64,000 nucleotides of DNA from Adlercreutzia rubneri. GTDB lineage: Bacteria > Actinomycetota > Coriobacteriia > Coriobacteriales > Eggerthellaceae. The position numbers and the translations under genes are program-made. Of the stretch, positions 16,888 through 24,829 are shown one piece after another; positions within the stretch are counted from its first letter, which is position 1; the number at the start of each line of letters is the position of its first letter. The stretch is from assembly GCF_009755265.1 (NCBI RefSeq), contig NZ_WPOO01000002.1, positions 183,890 to 247,889 of the forward strand, in the 5' to 3' direction. Below the pieces are notes generated by a model. The model searched no databases. It worked only from the letters and a program-made list of their open reading frames with translations, and was not told the DNA's origin.

Positions 16888-17127
16888 ATGGCTAAGTCTC
16901 CGGAGCAGTTATCTGTGCTGCTCGGCACGGCGACGCTTCCCGGCTTGTTTGAGCGACTGGGCTTCACCGAGCCTTGCCAAATCGAGGAGTTCTATGCATC
17001 GAACTTTTATGAGCTGCTGCGCAATCCCGATAGCGGGCTGTGGCATCTCAGCTCGGCGGCTCTGGCGGATTTGTACCGGCAGGAAGTGGAGCGCGGCTTT
17101 TTCGACGACCCGGAGGAGCAGTCATGA
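16888..17127 (+). CDS. Small protein of the DUF3990/DUF3791 module
   Basis: 79 residues beginning MAKSPEQLSVLLGTATLPGL and including GFTEPCQIEEFYASNFYELL. ATG 16888 follows the DUF3990 stop by six bases, and the stop overlaps the next start as ATGA, so the three genes must be co-translated. I do not know the function. Small acidic proteins of this kind regularly sit between DUF3990 and DUF3791 genes, so it may be an antitoxin component. Confidence 0.75.
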   Translation: MAKSPEQLSVLLGTATLPGLFERLGFTEPCQIEEFYASNFYELLRNPDSGLWHLSSAALADLYRQEVERGFFDDPEEQS

Positions 17128-17336
17128 GCAAGGAAATGCGGTTTCTCGTGTTCGCCATCGAGCACTATCGGCAGGCGAAGGGGCTGACGGGTCCGGAGGT
17201 GGCGGCTCTCTTTCGCGAAAAAGGACTCTCGCAATATGTGCTGGACAATTACTTTCTCTACCACATAGAGTCGCCCGACCTAATGGTTGCCGACATTGAT
17301 CGCTATGTTGAAACGGGGGAGCGGCCGGCTCTTTAG
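17124..17336 (+). CDS. DUF3791 protein
   Basis: 70 residues beginning MSKEMRFLVFAIEHYRQAKG and containing VAALFREKGLSQYVLDNYFL and HIESPDLMVADIDRYV, the usual features of DUF3791. ATG 17124 overlaps the previous stop (ATGA), and GGAGG (17112-17116) is correctly placed. The longer frame opening at 17040 is an overlap of the preceding gene. Its position after DUF3990 suggests a regulator or antitoxin role. Confidence 0.85.
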   Translation: MSKEMRFLVFAIEHYRQAKGLTGPEVAALFREKGLSQYVLDNYFLYHIESPDLMVADIDRYVETGERPAL

Positions 17337-17465
17337 GGGGTCGTTGAGGCGCAGTTAAAGCGGCCCGCTGCACTTTTTAGCATCTTCAAATTGCTAATTT
17401 ATGCACTTTTGCGATTCTTCATACTGCATTTTGTAGGGATTCAGAAATCCTGAGCGTCAGCGCCG

Positions 17466-17933
17466 TTACAGCGCGCCTGCGCGGTAGGCCGTGATGGCGG
17501 CAAGGGTGATGTCGGCGAAGTGTTGGATGGCACCGACTTGAACCCAGCGGCCGTCCTCGCGGTAGCGCAGGGAGAGGTTGGCGTCGCGGCCGCGGCGCAA
17601 GTGTCCGATGGAGAGCGTCACGTTGCCGGGGATCTCCCGCGTGTCGATGTGGGTCTCGATGCTCGGACCGCCCAACGCCCAGGCAGCGAGGCCGGCGTCG
17701 GCAAGGCTTCCGGTCTCCTGGTAGACGGCAAGCGCCGCCCACAAGCCGAAGCCATCGTCTTCCTCGGTCTGGTAGACGTGCTTCTCAGTGCGTCCCGGCA
17801 GGCCGGCGCACACGATATGGGACTGCTTCGTGAAGTGGTAGCGCTGGCCGTTGGCGATAATGCCCCAGGTGAAAACCTCCCACCGGCCCGTGCCGTCCTT
17901 CGCTTCGAAACTTGCGAGTGCGTGGTCTGTCAT
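17466..17933 (-). CDS. Unrecognised soluble protein
   Basis: 155 residues from ATG 17933, chosen because GAGAGG precedes it at good distance (the frame opens slightly earlier). The sequence is beta-rich with regular Trp and Gly (TGRWEVFTWGIIANGQRYHF, GLWAALAVYQETGSL, LSLRYREDGRWVQVGAIQHF). No family is recognised. It is a single gene between the DUF3990 module (convergent) and the AlbA_2 gene, which lies upstream on the same strand with a 73-bp gap; the two may be co-transcribed. Confidence 0.65.
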   Translation of the reverse strand: MTDHALASFEAKDGTGRWEVFTWGIIANGQRYHFTKQSHIVCAGLPGRTEKHVYQTEEDDGFGLWAALAVYQETGSLADAGLAAWALGGPSIETHIDTREIPGNVTLSIGHLRRGRDANLSLRYREDGRWVQVGAIQHFADITLAAITAYRAGAL

Positions 17934-18006
17934 GATGACCTCTCTAATCATTTTTGCGCGGACATGCCAGCCGCTGTGGCTGAGTTTTCAGGCGTTCCGA
18001 ACGTTT

Positions 18007-19416
18007 CTATCGGGGGCATCGGCGGTACACGCGACTCCGACCATTGCCTTGCGGAGCGAGCTTACCCTGCTCAACGAGCTCGCTTATGATACGCAGGGCC
18101 GTTCTCCGGGAAATTCCTGTATTAGCCAGGTCGGCAGTTCGCACGCCCTCAGCGCTTTCCGCCAATTTCAGGGCAAGGGCGACAGCCTCGTCGGGCTCGT
18201 CCGCTCGAGTGGTGTGCTGCCCGAGCGGGCTGTGCACCGTTTCGGCAGCAGGAACCGTCGGTACGAACGCTCTGAAGATCAGGCCTTCCTCCAACTCGGG
18301 GTCGCGGCCCGTGTAGAGACGAGAATTCTTGAACAGCTCGCGCGTGCCGCTGCCCAGCTCTTCGGCCAGACCGATGTGCACGAAGAACGAAGCGATGAGA
18401 GGGTTCTTCGGGAGGGGGCTGAAGGTGTCAGGCTCCAAGGGCCCTTCGAAAGAAGCCCGGCTGGCGTTCTCGGTTCGAATGCCCTCATTGTCAATGATGA
18501 CTTTTGCCGGGAAGGGGCTGGTGAACTCGCGATGAATGAGACAGTTGACGACCAGCTCGCGCACGATGGTATCGCGGGGGCTGAGGGCGAAGTCTCCTTC
18601 CATAAGAAAGCGGTCTGGAAGATGTTTCCTGCAGAACCCGGCGATCTGGGCATAGGCGTCTATGAGGTTGGTGGTAGCCACGAGCCGATCGTCGTGGCGG
18701 TTCGTGTCGTGCTGGCGCACAAGTGCATCGGTTTTGTAGGTGGGGCACAGCGATCGAATAACCTCGTCCTTGCCGAGAAGAACGACGGCTGCCAAGTTAT
18801 AGCCCTGCTTTCCCGTTGAGTAGTCTTTGCCGAAGAGCCCGGCCGATTCGACGAGCTGCGCGTTCGTCATGGCTCCCCACGGATGGTCTTTTCTCTTCGC
18901 GAGAGCGAGTCGCCGGGCCTCGTCAATGAGGTCTTCTCTCAGGTCGCTCAGGGATACATGCTCGAAAATGCGCTGTTCGGTATAGATTCCCTGCTTGCGA
19001 ATGCAGAGCTCGGCGAGAGGAGCGCTTCCGCGCACAACGACATCGGCATCCCCGCGCCGTTCGTATACTTTGCCCTTGTAGCTGTGCATCTGCGGGCTGT
19101 TGGGAACGTCGATCTTGATGATTTGGCGGTCACCGATCTCGATATGCTCGAATTCCATGGAGACGGGCACGTCGAAGGCGTTGGGGTTGTTGACGACATT
19201 GAGGACGTTTCTCGTGATGGGAAGCACCTGGGCTGGATCGATGCCCGTGAGAGAGCCGTCGTCCTCTACGCCGAGCAGGATAGTGCCGCCGAACGTGTTG
19301 GCGAACGCGCAGATGGTTTCGAAGAGATCCTTTTCAGGCTGGTTGCCGCAACGCTTGAATTCGATGCGGTCGTTCTCGCCCTCTTCGATAATGTCTCGCA
19401 GTTGATGCGCGTTCAC
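18007..19416 (-). CDS. Schlafen-type AlbA_2 domain ATP-binding regulator
   Basis: 469 residues. The N-terminal AlbA_2 (Schlafen-like, formerly divergent AAA-4) domain shows ENDRIEFKRC, FANTFGGTILLGVEDDG and KVYERRGDADVVV. A histidine-kinase-like ATPase segment follows (PRDTIVRELVVNCLIHREF, then GSGTRELFKNSR). The C-terminus carries a winged helix (TADLANTGISRRTALRIISE). Proteins of this build are predicted DNA-binding regulators, often in accessory islands. GTG 19416 has AAGGGG 8 bases upstream; the earlier GTG at 19425 overlaps that site. A tandem repeat array lies immediately upstream. Confidence 0.88.
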   Translation of the reverse strand: MNAHQLRDIIEEGENDRIEFKRCGNQPEKDLFETICAFANTFGGTILLGVEDDGSLTGIDPAQVLPITRNVLNVVNNPNAFDVPVSMEFEHIEIGDRQIIKIDVPNSPQMHSYKGKVYERRGDADVVVRGSAPLAELCIRKQGIYTEQRIFEHVSLSDLREDLIDEARRLALAKRKDHPWGAMTNAQLVESAGLFGKDYSTGKQGYNLAAVVLLGKDEVIRSLCPTYKTDALVRQHDTNRHDDRLVATTNLIDAYAQIAGFCRKHLPDRFLMEGDFALSPRDTIVRELVVNCLIHREFTSPFPAKVIIDNEGIRTENASRASFEGPLEPDTFSPLPKNPLIASFFVHIGLAEELGSGTRELFKNSRLYTGRDPELEEGLIFRAFVPTVPAAETVHSPLGQHTTRADEPDEAVALALKLAESAEGVRTADLANTGISRRTALRIISELVEQGKLAPQGNGRSRVYRRCPR

Positions 19417-19442
19417 GGTGACCACCCCTTCGGAATCGTGCC

Positions 19443-19535
19443 ATGGCGCGATTATGGCGCGATTGGCGCGATTATGGCGCGATTATGGCGCGATTGGCGC
19501 GATTATGGCGCGATTGGCGCGATTATGGCGCGATT
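19443..19535. repeat. Nine-unit tandem array of 11-bp and 9-bp repeats
   Basis: Exact copies of ATGGCGCGATT (L) and its shortened form GGCGCGATT (S) run without interruption in the order L-L-S-L-L-S-L-S-L. The array sits between the start of the AlbA_2 gene (19416) and the end of the DUF2148 gene (19573), where the AlbA_2 promoter is expected. Each unit contains the palindromic core GGCGC plus CGATT. Confidence 0.97.
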
Positions 19536-19572
19536 TCTGGAACATGCTGGAGCGGATGCGACCGCAGCTGAC

Positions 19573-20097
19573 CTACCCGCGGTCGAAGAACGGGCTTTTG
19601 GAGCTGATGCTTACCGGGATAGCGTACACCTGCCCCACGCCTTCGCCGAGCAGGCTCAGCTGTTGGGCGGCTAGGCCGGCGGAGAACATGATGCGGGTGT
19701 CGACGCCGAAGGCCTGGGCGCGCGACACGGCGGCGCCGAGGGCGATGCCCACGTCTACGGAGTTCACCTCGCAGGGAACGCCTGGCGTGCGCTCGCCGCA
19801 GGTGGCGAAACCGCAGTGGCCGCAGTTGAGCCCCTGGGCTTTTTCGCGCGTGCCCACGAGCGCCATGCAGAGGCTTTTGCGCACACAGTTGGCGTCGCGC
19901 AGGAAGAATGCGAACCCGCGATCCTCGCCGACGGCCTCCATGGTGCAGGCGAGCGCTTCCAAATCGTCGCCGTCCACCACGGCGCATTCCACGACATCGA
20001 CGCCTTTGCCCTTGGGCGCCGTCCGCGCTGCCACCACCATCTTCTGCGCGATGTCCAGCGCCTGCGCCTTTCGAATGTCCCTCTCGTCGTAAACCAT
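19573..20097 (-). CDS. DUF2148 ferredoxin-like domain protein
   Basis: 174 residues. The diagnostic cysteines are CGHCGFATC (near 95) and further cysteines at NCVRKSLC and VPCEVN, matching the DUF2148 family, whose members carry a probable Fe-S cluster and often occur as stand-alone proteins in anaerobes. The protein begins MVYDERDIRKAQALDIAQKM and is cytoplasmic. The function is unknown; a role in redox chemistry is an inference from the cysteines. The gene is divergent from fetA. Confidence 0.85.
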   Translation of the reverse strand: MVYDERDIRKAQALDIAQKMVVAARTAPKGKGVDVVECAVVDGDDLEALACTMEAVGEDRGFAFFLRDANCVRKSLCMALVGTREKAQGLNCGHCGFATCGERTPGVPCEVNSVDVGIALGAAVSRAQAFGVDTRIMFSAGLAAQQLSLLGEGVGQVYAIPVSISSKSPFFDRG

Positions 20098-20261
20098 GCC
20101 GCCTCGCTTTCGTCGCTTTCGCGCTTGTCGTGCGTTTCTGGTTCCATCTTACTACGGCAATCGCCTCGTATGGTCGAGCGCGTGCAGGCGCTCGCATAGC
20201 GACTGGATCACAAACGGTGGGCACTTGTTGCGGAGATCGCGGGGTCGGGTATCATGCTCGC

Positions 20262-21161
20262 ATGGCGTTATTCGAGGCAGGACATATCGGGGTGCAGTTT
20301 CGTCGCGACGGGCAGCCGTTCGCGCCCTTTGCGGATGTGGGTTTCTCGCTGGAGGCGGGCTGCTTGTACAACCTCACGGGGCCTTCCGGATCGGGAAAGT
20401 CCACTCTGTTGAACGCGTGCGCGCTCATGCTGCCGCGCTCGGGCGGCACGCTGACGCTCGAGGGTGTTCCCGTTGATCGGTTCAAGCCGATGGAATGGCG
20501 CCGGCGCGTGTGCCTGGTGCCTCAGGCTGCGTCGTTGGTGCCCGGCACGGTGCGGGACAACCTGCTGTTTCCCTGGACGCTGAAGGTGAATGCCGGCTCG
20601 CCGAAGCCCGATGACGACGTGCTGAACGAGATGCTTTCCCTGGCGATGCTCGATGGCGTGACGCTCGATCACGCGGCGGCTCAGCTCTCGGGCGGCCAGC
20701 TTGCTCGGGTGGCGTTGCTGCGGGCCTTCGCCACACGACCGACCGTGCTGCTGCTCGATGAGGTGGAAGCGGCGCTTGATGAGGAGTCGGCCGTGGCCGT
20801 CAGTCGGCTTACGCGGGCGATGCTCGCGGGCGGGGCCGCCTGCTTGCGCATCCGCCATCGGGCCGAGGATGGCTACGCGTACGGGGTGTTCACGCTGGCC
20901 GATGGGAAGATGACCTACCATCAAAACGAGATCACGGCCGACAACGCACCCGCTACAAGCGCGGGGAAAGGATGCGACTCGCGAGCCGATGAAGTGCTTG
21001 CGAAGCTGAAGGCGGTGCCCAGTGCGCCTTCCGGTGTTTCCCCTCTTGTTGGTTCCGCATTCGACCCAGTCGCATCGCCAAGGAGCGACTCGCCGTCTTT
21101 GCGACCTGCGCCGGCCGACCGAAAGCCGGTCGAGCCCTCTGCGAAGGGGGGCTCCCGATGA
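20262..21161 (+). CDS. fetA: ABC transporter ATP-binding protein, FetA-like, with long C-terminal extension
   Basis: 299 residues. The ATPase core (about 1-222) has Walker A GPSGSGKST, Q-loop VCLVPQAASLVPG, signature AQLSGGQLARVALLRAF and Walker B VLLLDEVEAALD. The adjoining permease is a FetB homologue, and FetAB exports iron in Escherichia coli, so this is the likely role. Odd feature: about 75 residues after the core (from ITADNAPATS) are Pro/Ser/Ala-rich and look disordered, and they have no counterpart in typical FetA (about 225 residues). The stop overlaps the fetB start (ATGA). The longer frame opening at 19908 is an artefact. Confidence 0.88.
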   Translation: MALFEAGHIGVQFRRDGQPFAPFADVGFSLEAGCLYNLTGPSGSGKSTLLNACALMLPRSGGTLTLEGVPVDRFKPMEWRRRVCLVPQAASLVPGTVRDNLLFPWTLKVNAGSPKPDDDVLNEMLSLAMLDGVTLDHAAAQLSGGQLARVALLRAFATRPTVLLLDEVEAALDEESAVAVSRLTRAMLAGGAACLRIRHRAEDGYAYGVFTLADGKMTYHQNEITADNAPATSAGKGCDSRADEVLAKLKAVPSAPSGVSPLVGSAFDPVASPRSDSPSLRPAPADRKPVEPSAKGGSR

Positions 21162-21970
21162 CCGGCGGCGTGGTGAACATCGGATATGTGGAACTGGTGG
21201 GCGCGAGTCTGCTCATGTTGGTGGCGGGCATCGTGTCGTGGCGCATGGGACTCGGGCAGACCCGCCGCATCGCCGTCTCTACCGTGCGGGCGTTTCTGCA
21301 GCTGCTCGCCATGGGCTTGCTTCTGGGCTACCTTTTCAAGTACCAGACGTGGTGGCTCGTGTGTCTGGTGCTGCTGGGCATGTGCATCGCGGCGACGCAG
21401 ATCGCCACGGGCCGCACGAACAAGGTCGTGCGGGGGCTTTGGGCCGACGTCTTCCTTTCTATTACCGTGTCGTCCATGGTCATCGCGTTCATCGTGGTGG
21501 AAGGCATCATCCACGCCGATCCGTGGTACAACGCCATGCAGCTCGTGCCCATCTCGGGCATGATTCTCGGCAACACGCTGGCCGCGGCAGCGGTGGCCAC
21601 CGACCGCCTGTTTGCTAGCATGGATTCCCGTGCGAACGAGATATACATGATGGTTGCTTTGGGCGCCACTCCGCGTGAGGCGGCGTTTCCTTCCATCAAG
21701 GCGGCGGTGGGCGCCGGCATGACGCCGCTTTTGGCCCAGCTGTCGGCGGCGGGCATCGTGCAGATTCCCGGCATGATGTCCGGCCAGATTCTGGCGGGTG
21801 CCGATCCTGTTATCGCGGCGAAGTACCAGATCGTCGTGCTGCTCATGATTTCGGCGGCCACGACGCTCTCCGTTGTGATCATCTGCTTTCTCGCTTACAA
21901 GAAGCGCTTCTCCGTCGAAGGCTACTACTTGTCGCCGGCCCTGCGCGACGATGCCGGCGGGGCGGCCTAG
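21158..21970 (+). CDS. fetB: FetB-like (UPF0014) iron-export permease
   Basis: 270 residues with six or seven membrane helices. The family signature is clear: RRIAVSTVRAFLQLLAMG, LVPISGMILGNTL, DSRANEIYMMVALGATPREA and GIVQIPGMMSGQILAGADP. It forms the membrane part of the exporter with the ATPase encoded immediately upstream (4-bp overlap). The last residues (ALRDDAGGAA) are a short cytoplasmic tail. Confidence 0.92.
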   Translation: MTGGVVNIGYVELVGASLLMLVAGIVSWRMGLGQTRRIAVSTVRAFLQLLAMGLLLGYLFKYQTWWLVCLVLLGMCIAATQIATGRTNKVVRGLWADVFLSITVSSMVIAFIVVEGIIHADPWYNAMQLVPISGMILGNTLAAAAVATDRLFASMDSRANEIYMMVALGATPREAAFPSIKAAVGAGMTPLLAQLSAAGIVQIPGMMSGQILAGADPVIAAKYQIVVLLMISAATTLSVVIICFLAYKKRFSVEGYYLSPALRDDAGGAA

Positions 21971-22150
21971 CCTGGCGGCGCGGCCTCACGGGCGAGACCA
22001 ACTAGCCTGGCAGCGGACGTGACCTTCCGGGCGAGACCGCCTAGCTGGCAAGCCTACGGTATGCCAACGGGTTGGTGCGAGGCGGCCGGGCGGCCGGGGC
22101 GTTCCCGTACCATGGAGGCGACGTTTGCCCCGACCGGTTAGGAGGCTCCC

Positions 22151-23755
22151 ATGCTCGAAGGCGATAAGATCAAGGTGGCGCAGGGCGAGAATCCCTGCTA
22201 TCTGCTGCTGAACCAGGCGAACCGCCACGGGCTCATTGCAGGAGCCTCGGGCACGGGCAAGACGGTCACCATGAAGGTGCTGGCCGAAGGGTTCGCCCAG
22301 GCCGGCGTGCCTGTGTTCATGGCTGACGTGAAGGGCGACGTCACTGGTATGGCCCAACCCGGCGACGACACCGAGAAGGTGCGCGAGCGCGCGGCCGCTC
22401 TGGGCGCCGCAGGCTGGGAGCCTCGGGGTTGCGACGTGCGCCTGTGGGATATGCTCGGCGGCGACGGCGTGCCCGTGCGCATCACCATTTCCGACATGGG
22501 GCCCGACTTGTTGGCGCGGCTGCTGGGGCTGACCGACGTGCAGCGCGGCGTGCTGGCCATCGCCTTCCGCATGGCCGACGATAACGGCATGCTGCTCATC
22601 GATCTGAAGGACCTGCGCGCCATGCTCGGGTATCTCTCCGAACACGCCAGTGAGGTGGAAGCCTTGTACGGCCGCGTGTCGTCGCAGTCGGTCGGCGCCA
22701 TTCAACGCGCGCTGCTCACCCTGGAAGATGCGGGCGGCGACATCTTCTTCGGCGAACCGGCGCTGGATATCACTGATTGGCTCGTGACCGACGATGCGGG
22801 TCAGGGCACCGTGAACATTCTGAACGCTGCGAAACTCATGGCATCGCCCCAGGTGTACGCCATGTTTCTGCTGTGGATGCTCAGCGAAATCTACGAGCTT
22901 CTGCCTGAGGCCGGCGATCTTCCCAAGCCCAAACTCGTGTTCTTCTTCGACGAGGCGCATCTGTTGTTCGACGACATGCCCAAGGAGCTGACCGACAAAA
23001 TCGTGCAGACCGTGAAGCTCATCCGTTCCAAGGGCGTCGGCGTCTACTTCGTCAGCCAGTCGCCCGCCGACATTCCCGATGAGGTGCTCGCGCAGCTTTC
23101 CAACCGCATCCAGCACGGGCTGCGCGCCTACACGCCCGCCGAGCAGAAGGCGGTGCGCGCGGCAGCGGCGGCCTTCCGCGAGAATCCAGCCTTCGATTCC
23201 GCCGAGGCATTGCTGGAACTGGGCACCGGCGAAGCGCTCGTGTCGCTGCTGAATGAGGATGGCCAGCCGAGCATTGTGGAACGGGCGCGCGTGCTGCCGC
23301 CGGAGTGCCGCATGGCCGCTGCCGATGCGGCGACGCTGGAGGCGATCGGCGTGGCCCAGGCGCATCTGGTGGAGAAGTACGGCGAGGCCATCGATCGCGA
23401 GAGTGCCTACGAGAAGCTTGCCGCCGAGAAGAGCGCCGCTGCCGAGGCCGACGCGCTGGCTGCCGAGCGCGCCCAGCTGGAAAAGGAGCGCGCCGAATTC
23501 GAGAAGCAGAAGGCCGCCGAGGCCGATCGGGCCGCGAAAGCTGCGGCCAAGGAAGAAGAGCGTGTTGCCAAGGCTGCCGAAAGAGAGGCTGAGCGTGCCC
23601 AGAAAGCGGCCGAGAAAGAAGCCGAGCGCGCCGCTCGAGCTGCCGAGAAACAACGCGAGCAGGCCATGAAAACGGTCAGCTCCGTCATCGGCCAGATCGG
23701 GCGCGAGACGAGCCGGCAACTTTTGCGGGGGTTGTTTGGGAACTTGCGGAAGTAG
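22151..23755 (+). CDS. HerA-like ATPase of the DUF853 (YjgR) family
   Basis: 534 residues. Walker A is GASGTGKTVTMK (near 31), Walker B is LVFFFDEAHLLFDD (near 258), and YFVSQSPADIPDEVLAQLSN is the family's conserved C-terminal motif. These proteins are hexameric P-loop ATPases related to the DNA translocases HerA and FtsK; the function of DUF853 is not established. Residues about 415-505 form a long Ala/Glu/Lys/Arg coiled coil (EREAERAQKAAEKEAER), and the end reads GRETSRQLLRGLFGNLRK. A GGAGG ribosome site precedes ATG 22151. It stands alone. Confidence 0.92.
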   Translation: MLEGDKIKVAQGENPCYLLLNQANRHGLIAGASGTGKTVTMKVLAEGFAQAGVPVFMADVKGDVTGMAQPGDDTEKVRERAAALGAAGWEPRGCDVRLWDMLGGDGVPVRITISDMGPDLLARLLGLTDVQRGVLAIAFRMADDNGMLLIDLKDLRAMLGYLSEHASEVEALYGRVSSQSVGAIQRALLTLEDAGGDIFFGEPALDITDWLVTDDAGQGTVNILNAAKLMASPQVYAMFLLWMLSEIYELLPEAGDLPKPKLVFFFDEAHLLFDDMPKELTDKIVQTVKLIRSKGVGVYFVSQSPADIPDEVLAQLSNRIQHGLRAYTPAEQKAVRAAAAAFRENPAFDSAEALLELGTGEALVSLLNEDGQPSIVERARVLPPECRMAAADAATLEAIGVAQAHLVEKYGEAIDRESAYEKLAAEKSAAAEADALAAERAQLEKERAEFEKQKAAEADRAAKAAAKEEERVAKAAEREAERAQKAAEKEAERAARAAEKQREQAMKTVSSVIGQIGRETSRQLLRGLFGNLRK

Positions 23756-23781
23756 GTTCTCGCTGCCGTACAATACTGCCC

Positions 23782-24645
23782 ATGATATTGAATGGCCGCA
23801 ACATAGATGGGCTGCGGGCGCCCCGGATCGCGACGCTGACGCGGCGACGCTTCGTGGCCGGTGCGGCGTGCGCAGTGGCGTGTGCGGCGGCGGGGCTGCT
23901 TGTCGGTTGCGGGTCGTCCTCTAAGTCGGCGGAGGTGGCCGCCATCGAGCCCTACGTGAGTCCCTACGATTGGTCCGGCCTCGTGCGCGAGGGCGAGAAG
24001 CTGGCGTACTACGAGAACGATGCGCTCTGTTCGCGCTGGGGCATCGATGTGTCGGAGCACCAGGGCAACGACATCGATTGGGCCGCCGTTGCCGACGCCG
24101 GCGTGCAGTTCGCTTTCGCCCGCATCGGCAACCGGGGCGCCACGGAAGGTGCGCTTTCCGCCGACGAGTTCTTCTTCCAGAACGCCATTCGCGCCGGGGA
24201 GGTGGGCATCCAGGTGAGCGCCTATTTCTTCTCTCAGGCGCTGACCGAAGACGAGGCTCGCGAGGAGGCCCGGTTCGCTCTGGACAACCTGCGCGAAACC
24301 GAGGCTGCGGGCGCCACGTTCTCCTACGTCGCCTACGACCACGAGCCCGTGGAAATCGAAGGCGCCCGAGCCAACAATCTTTCCAGCGACCAGCTGACCG
24401 CCAATGCCCGTGCGTTCTGCGAGGCCATCGCCGCGGCCGGCTACGCGCCCATGCTCTACGGAAACCAGCGCGACTTGCTGCGTCTCGCGCCCGAGCTGCG
24501 CGCCGCCTATCCAGTGTGGTTGGCCGAGTACGATGTGGAAGCTCCCACCGCGCCGCTCGACTTCGCCATTTGGCAGTACACCAACGCCGGCAGCGTCCCC
24601 GGCATCCCCGCCGACGTCGATTTGAATGTGTGGCTAGAGCCCTAG
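23782..24645 (+). CDS. Exported GH25 lysozyme-like lipoprotein
   Basis: 287 residues. The N-terminus has a Tat-like twin arginine (TRRRFVAGA) and a hydrophobic run ending in the lipobox LVGC, so the protein is probably an exported lipoprotein. The remainder is a glycoside hydrolase family 25 domain: WGIDVSEHQGNDIDW with the first catalytic Asp, YVAYDHEPVE in the position of the second acidic pair, and FAIWQYTNAGSVPGI followed by DVDLN at the end. Such enzymes cleave the muramic acid-glucosamine bond of peptidoglycan, so a role in cell-wall turnover is likely. Confidence 0.9.
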   Translation: MILNGRNIDGLRAPRIATLTRRRFVAGAACAVACAAAGLLVGCGSSSKSAEVAAIEPYVSPYDWSGLVREGEKLAYYENDALCSRWGIDVSEHQGNDIDWAAVADAGVQFAFARIGNRGATEGALSADEFFFQNAIRAGEVGIQVSAYFFSQALTEDEAREEARFALDNLRETEAAGATFSYVAYDHEPVEIEGARANNLSSDQLTANARAFCEAIAAAGYAPMLYGNQRDLLRLAPELRAAYPVWLAEYDVEAPTAPLDFAIWQYTNAGSVPGIPADVDLNVWLEP

Positions 24646-24671
24646 CGGATGGCCTTTTCCTATCTCTCCCC

Positions 24672-24677
24672 TATAAT
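24672..24677 (+). promoter_or_regulatory. Probable -10 element of the NdpA-like gene
   Basis: A perfect TATAAT lies 15 bases before the first leader hairpin. No good -35 hexamer is seen at 16-18 bases upstream, so the assignment rests on the -10 alone. Confidence 0.4.
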
Positions 24678-24691
24678 AGGTTGTGCAATCT

Positions 24692-24806
24692 GATCGGTTC
24701 CGACCGATCTTTCGTCATTTTGCAGCCATTTCAAACAGGGTGTTTGAGCTGGGAAAACTAGGGTTTTACCTGGTCAGAGCGTGGCTTGAAAATGACGAAA
24801 GATCGG
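24692..24806 (+). promoter_or_regulatory. Structured leader with mutually exclusive hairpins before the NdpA-like gene
   Basis: Hairpin 1 is GATCGGT (24692-24698) with ACCGATC (24703-24709). The sequence CCGATCTTTCGTCATTTT (24704-24721) is also a perfect 18-base inverted match of 24789-24806. Because the two structures share bases 24704-24709, they cannot form together. Between them lie small hairpins CAAACA/TGTTTG and AAAAC/GTTTT. This arrangement resembles attenuation or autogenous control; the 3' arm ends 23 bases before the start codon. Confidence 0.6.
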
Positions 24807-24829
24807 CGTTTTCCACGAGAAGGAGTCCT

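Noticed and set aside
21964..22040. Two-and-a-half copies of a CTAGCCTGGC...CGGGCGAGACC sequence after fetB
   Set aside because: Short and imperfect; probably a local duplication of the fetB end without clear function.
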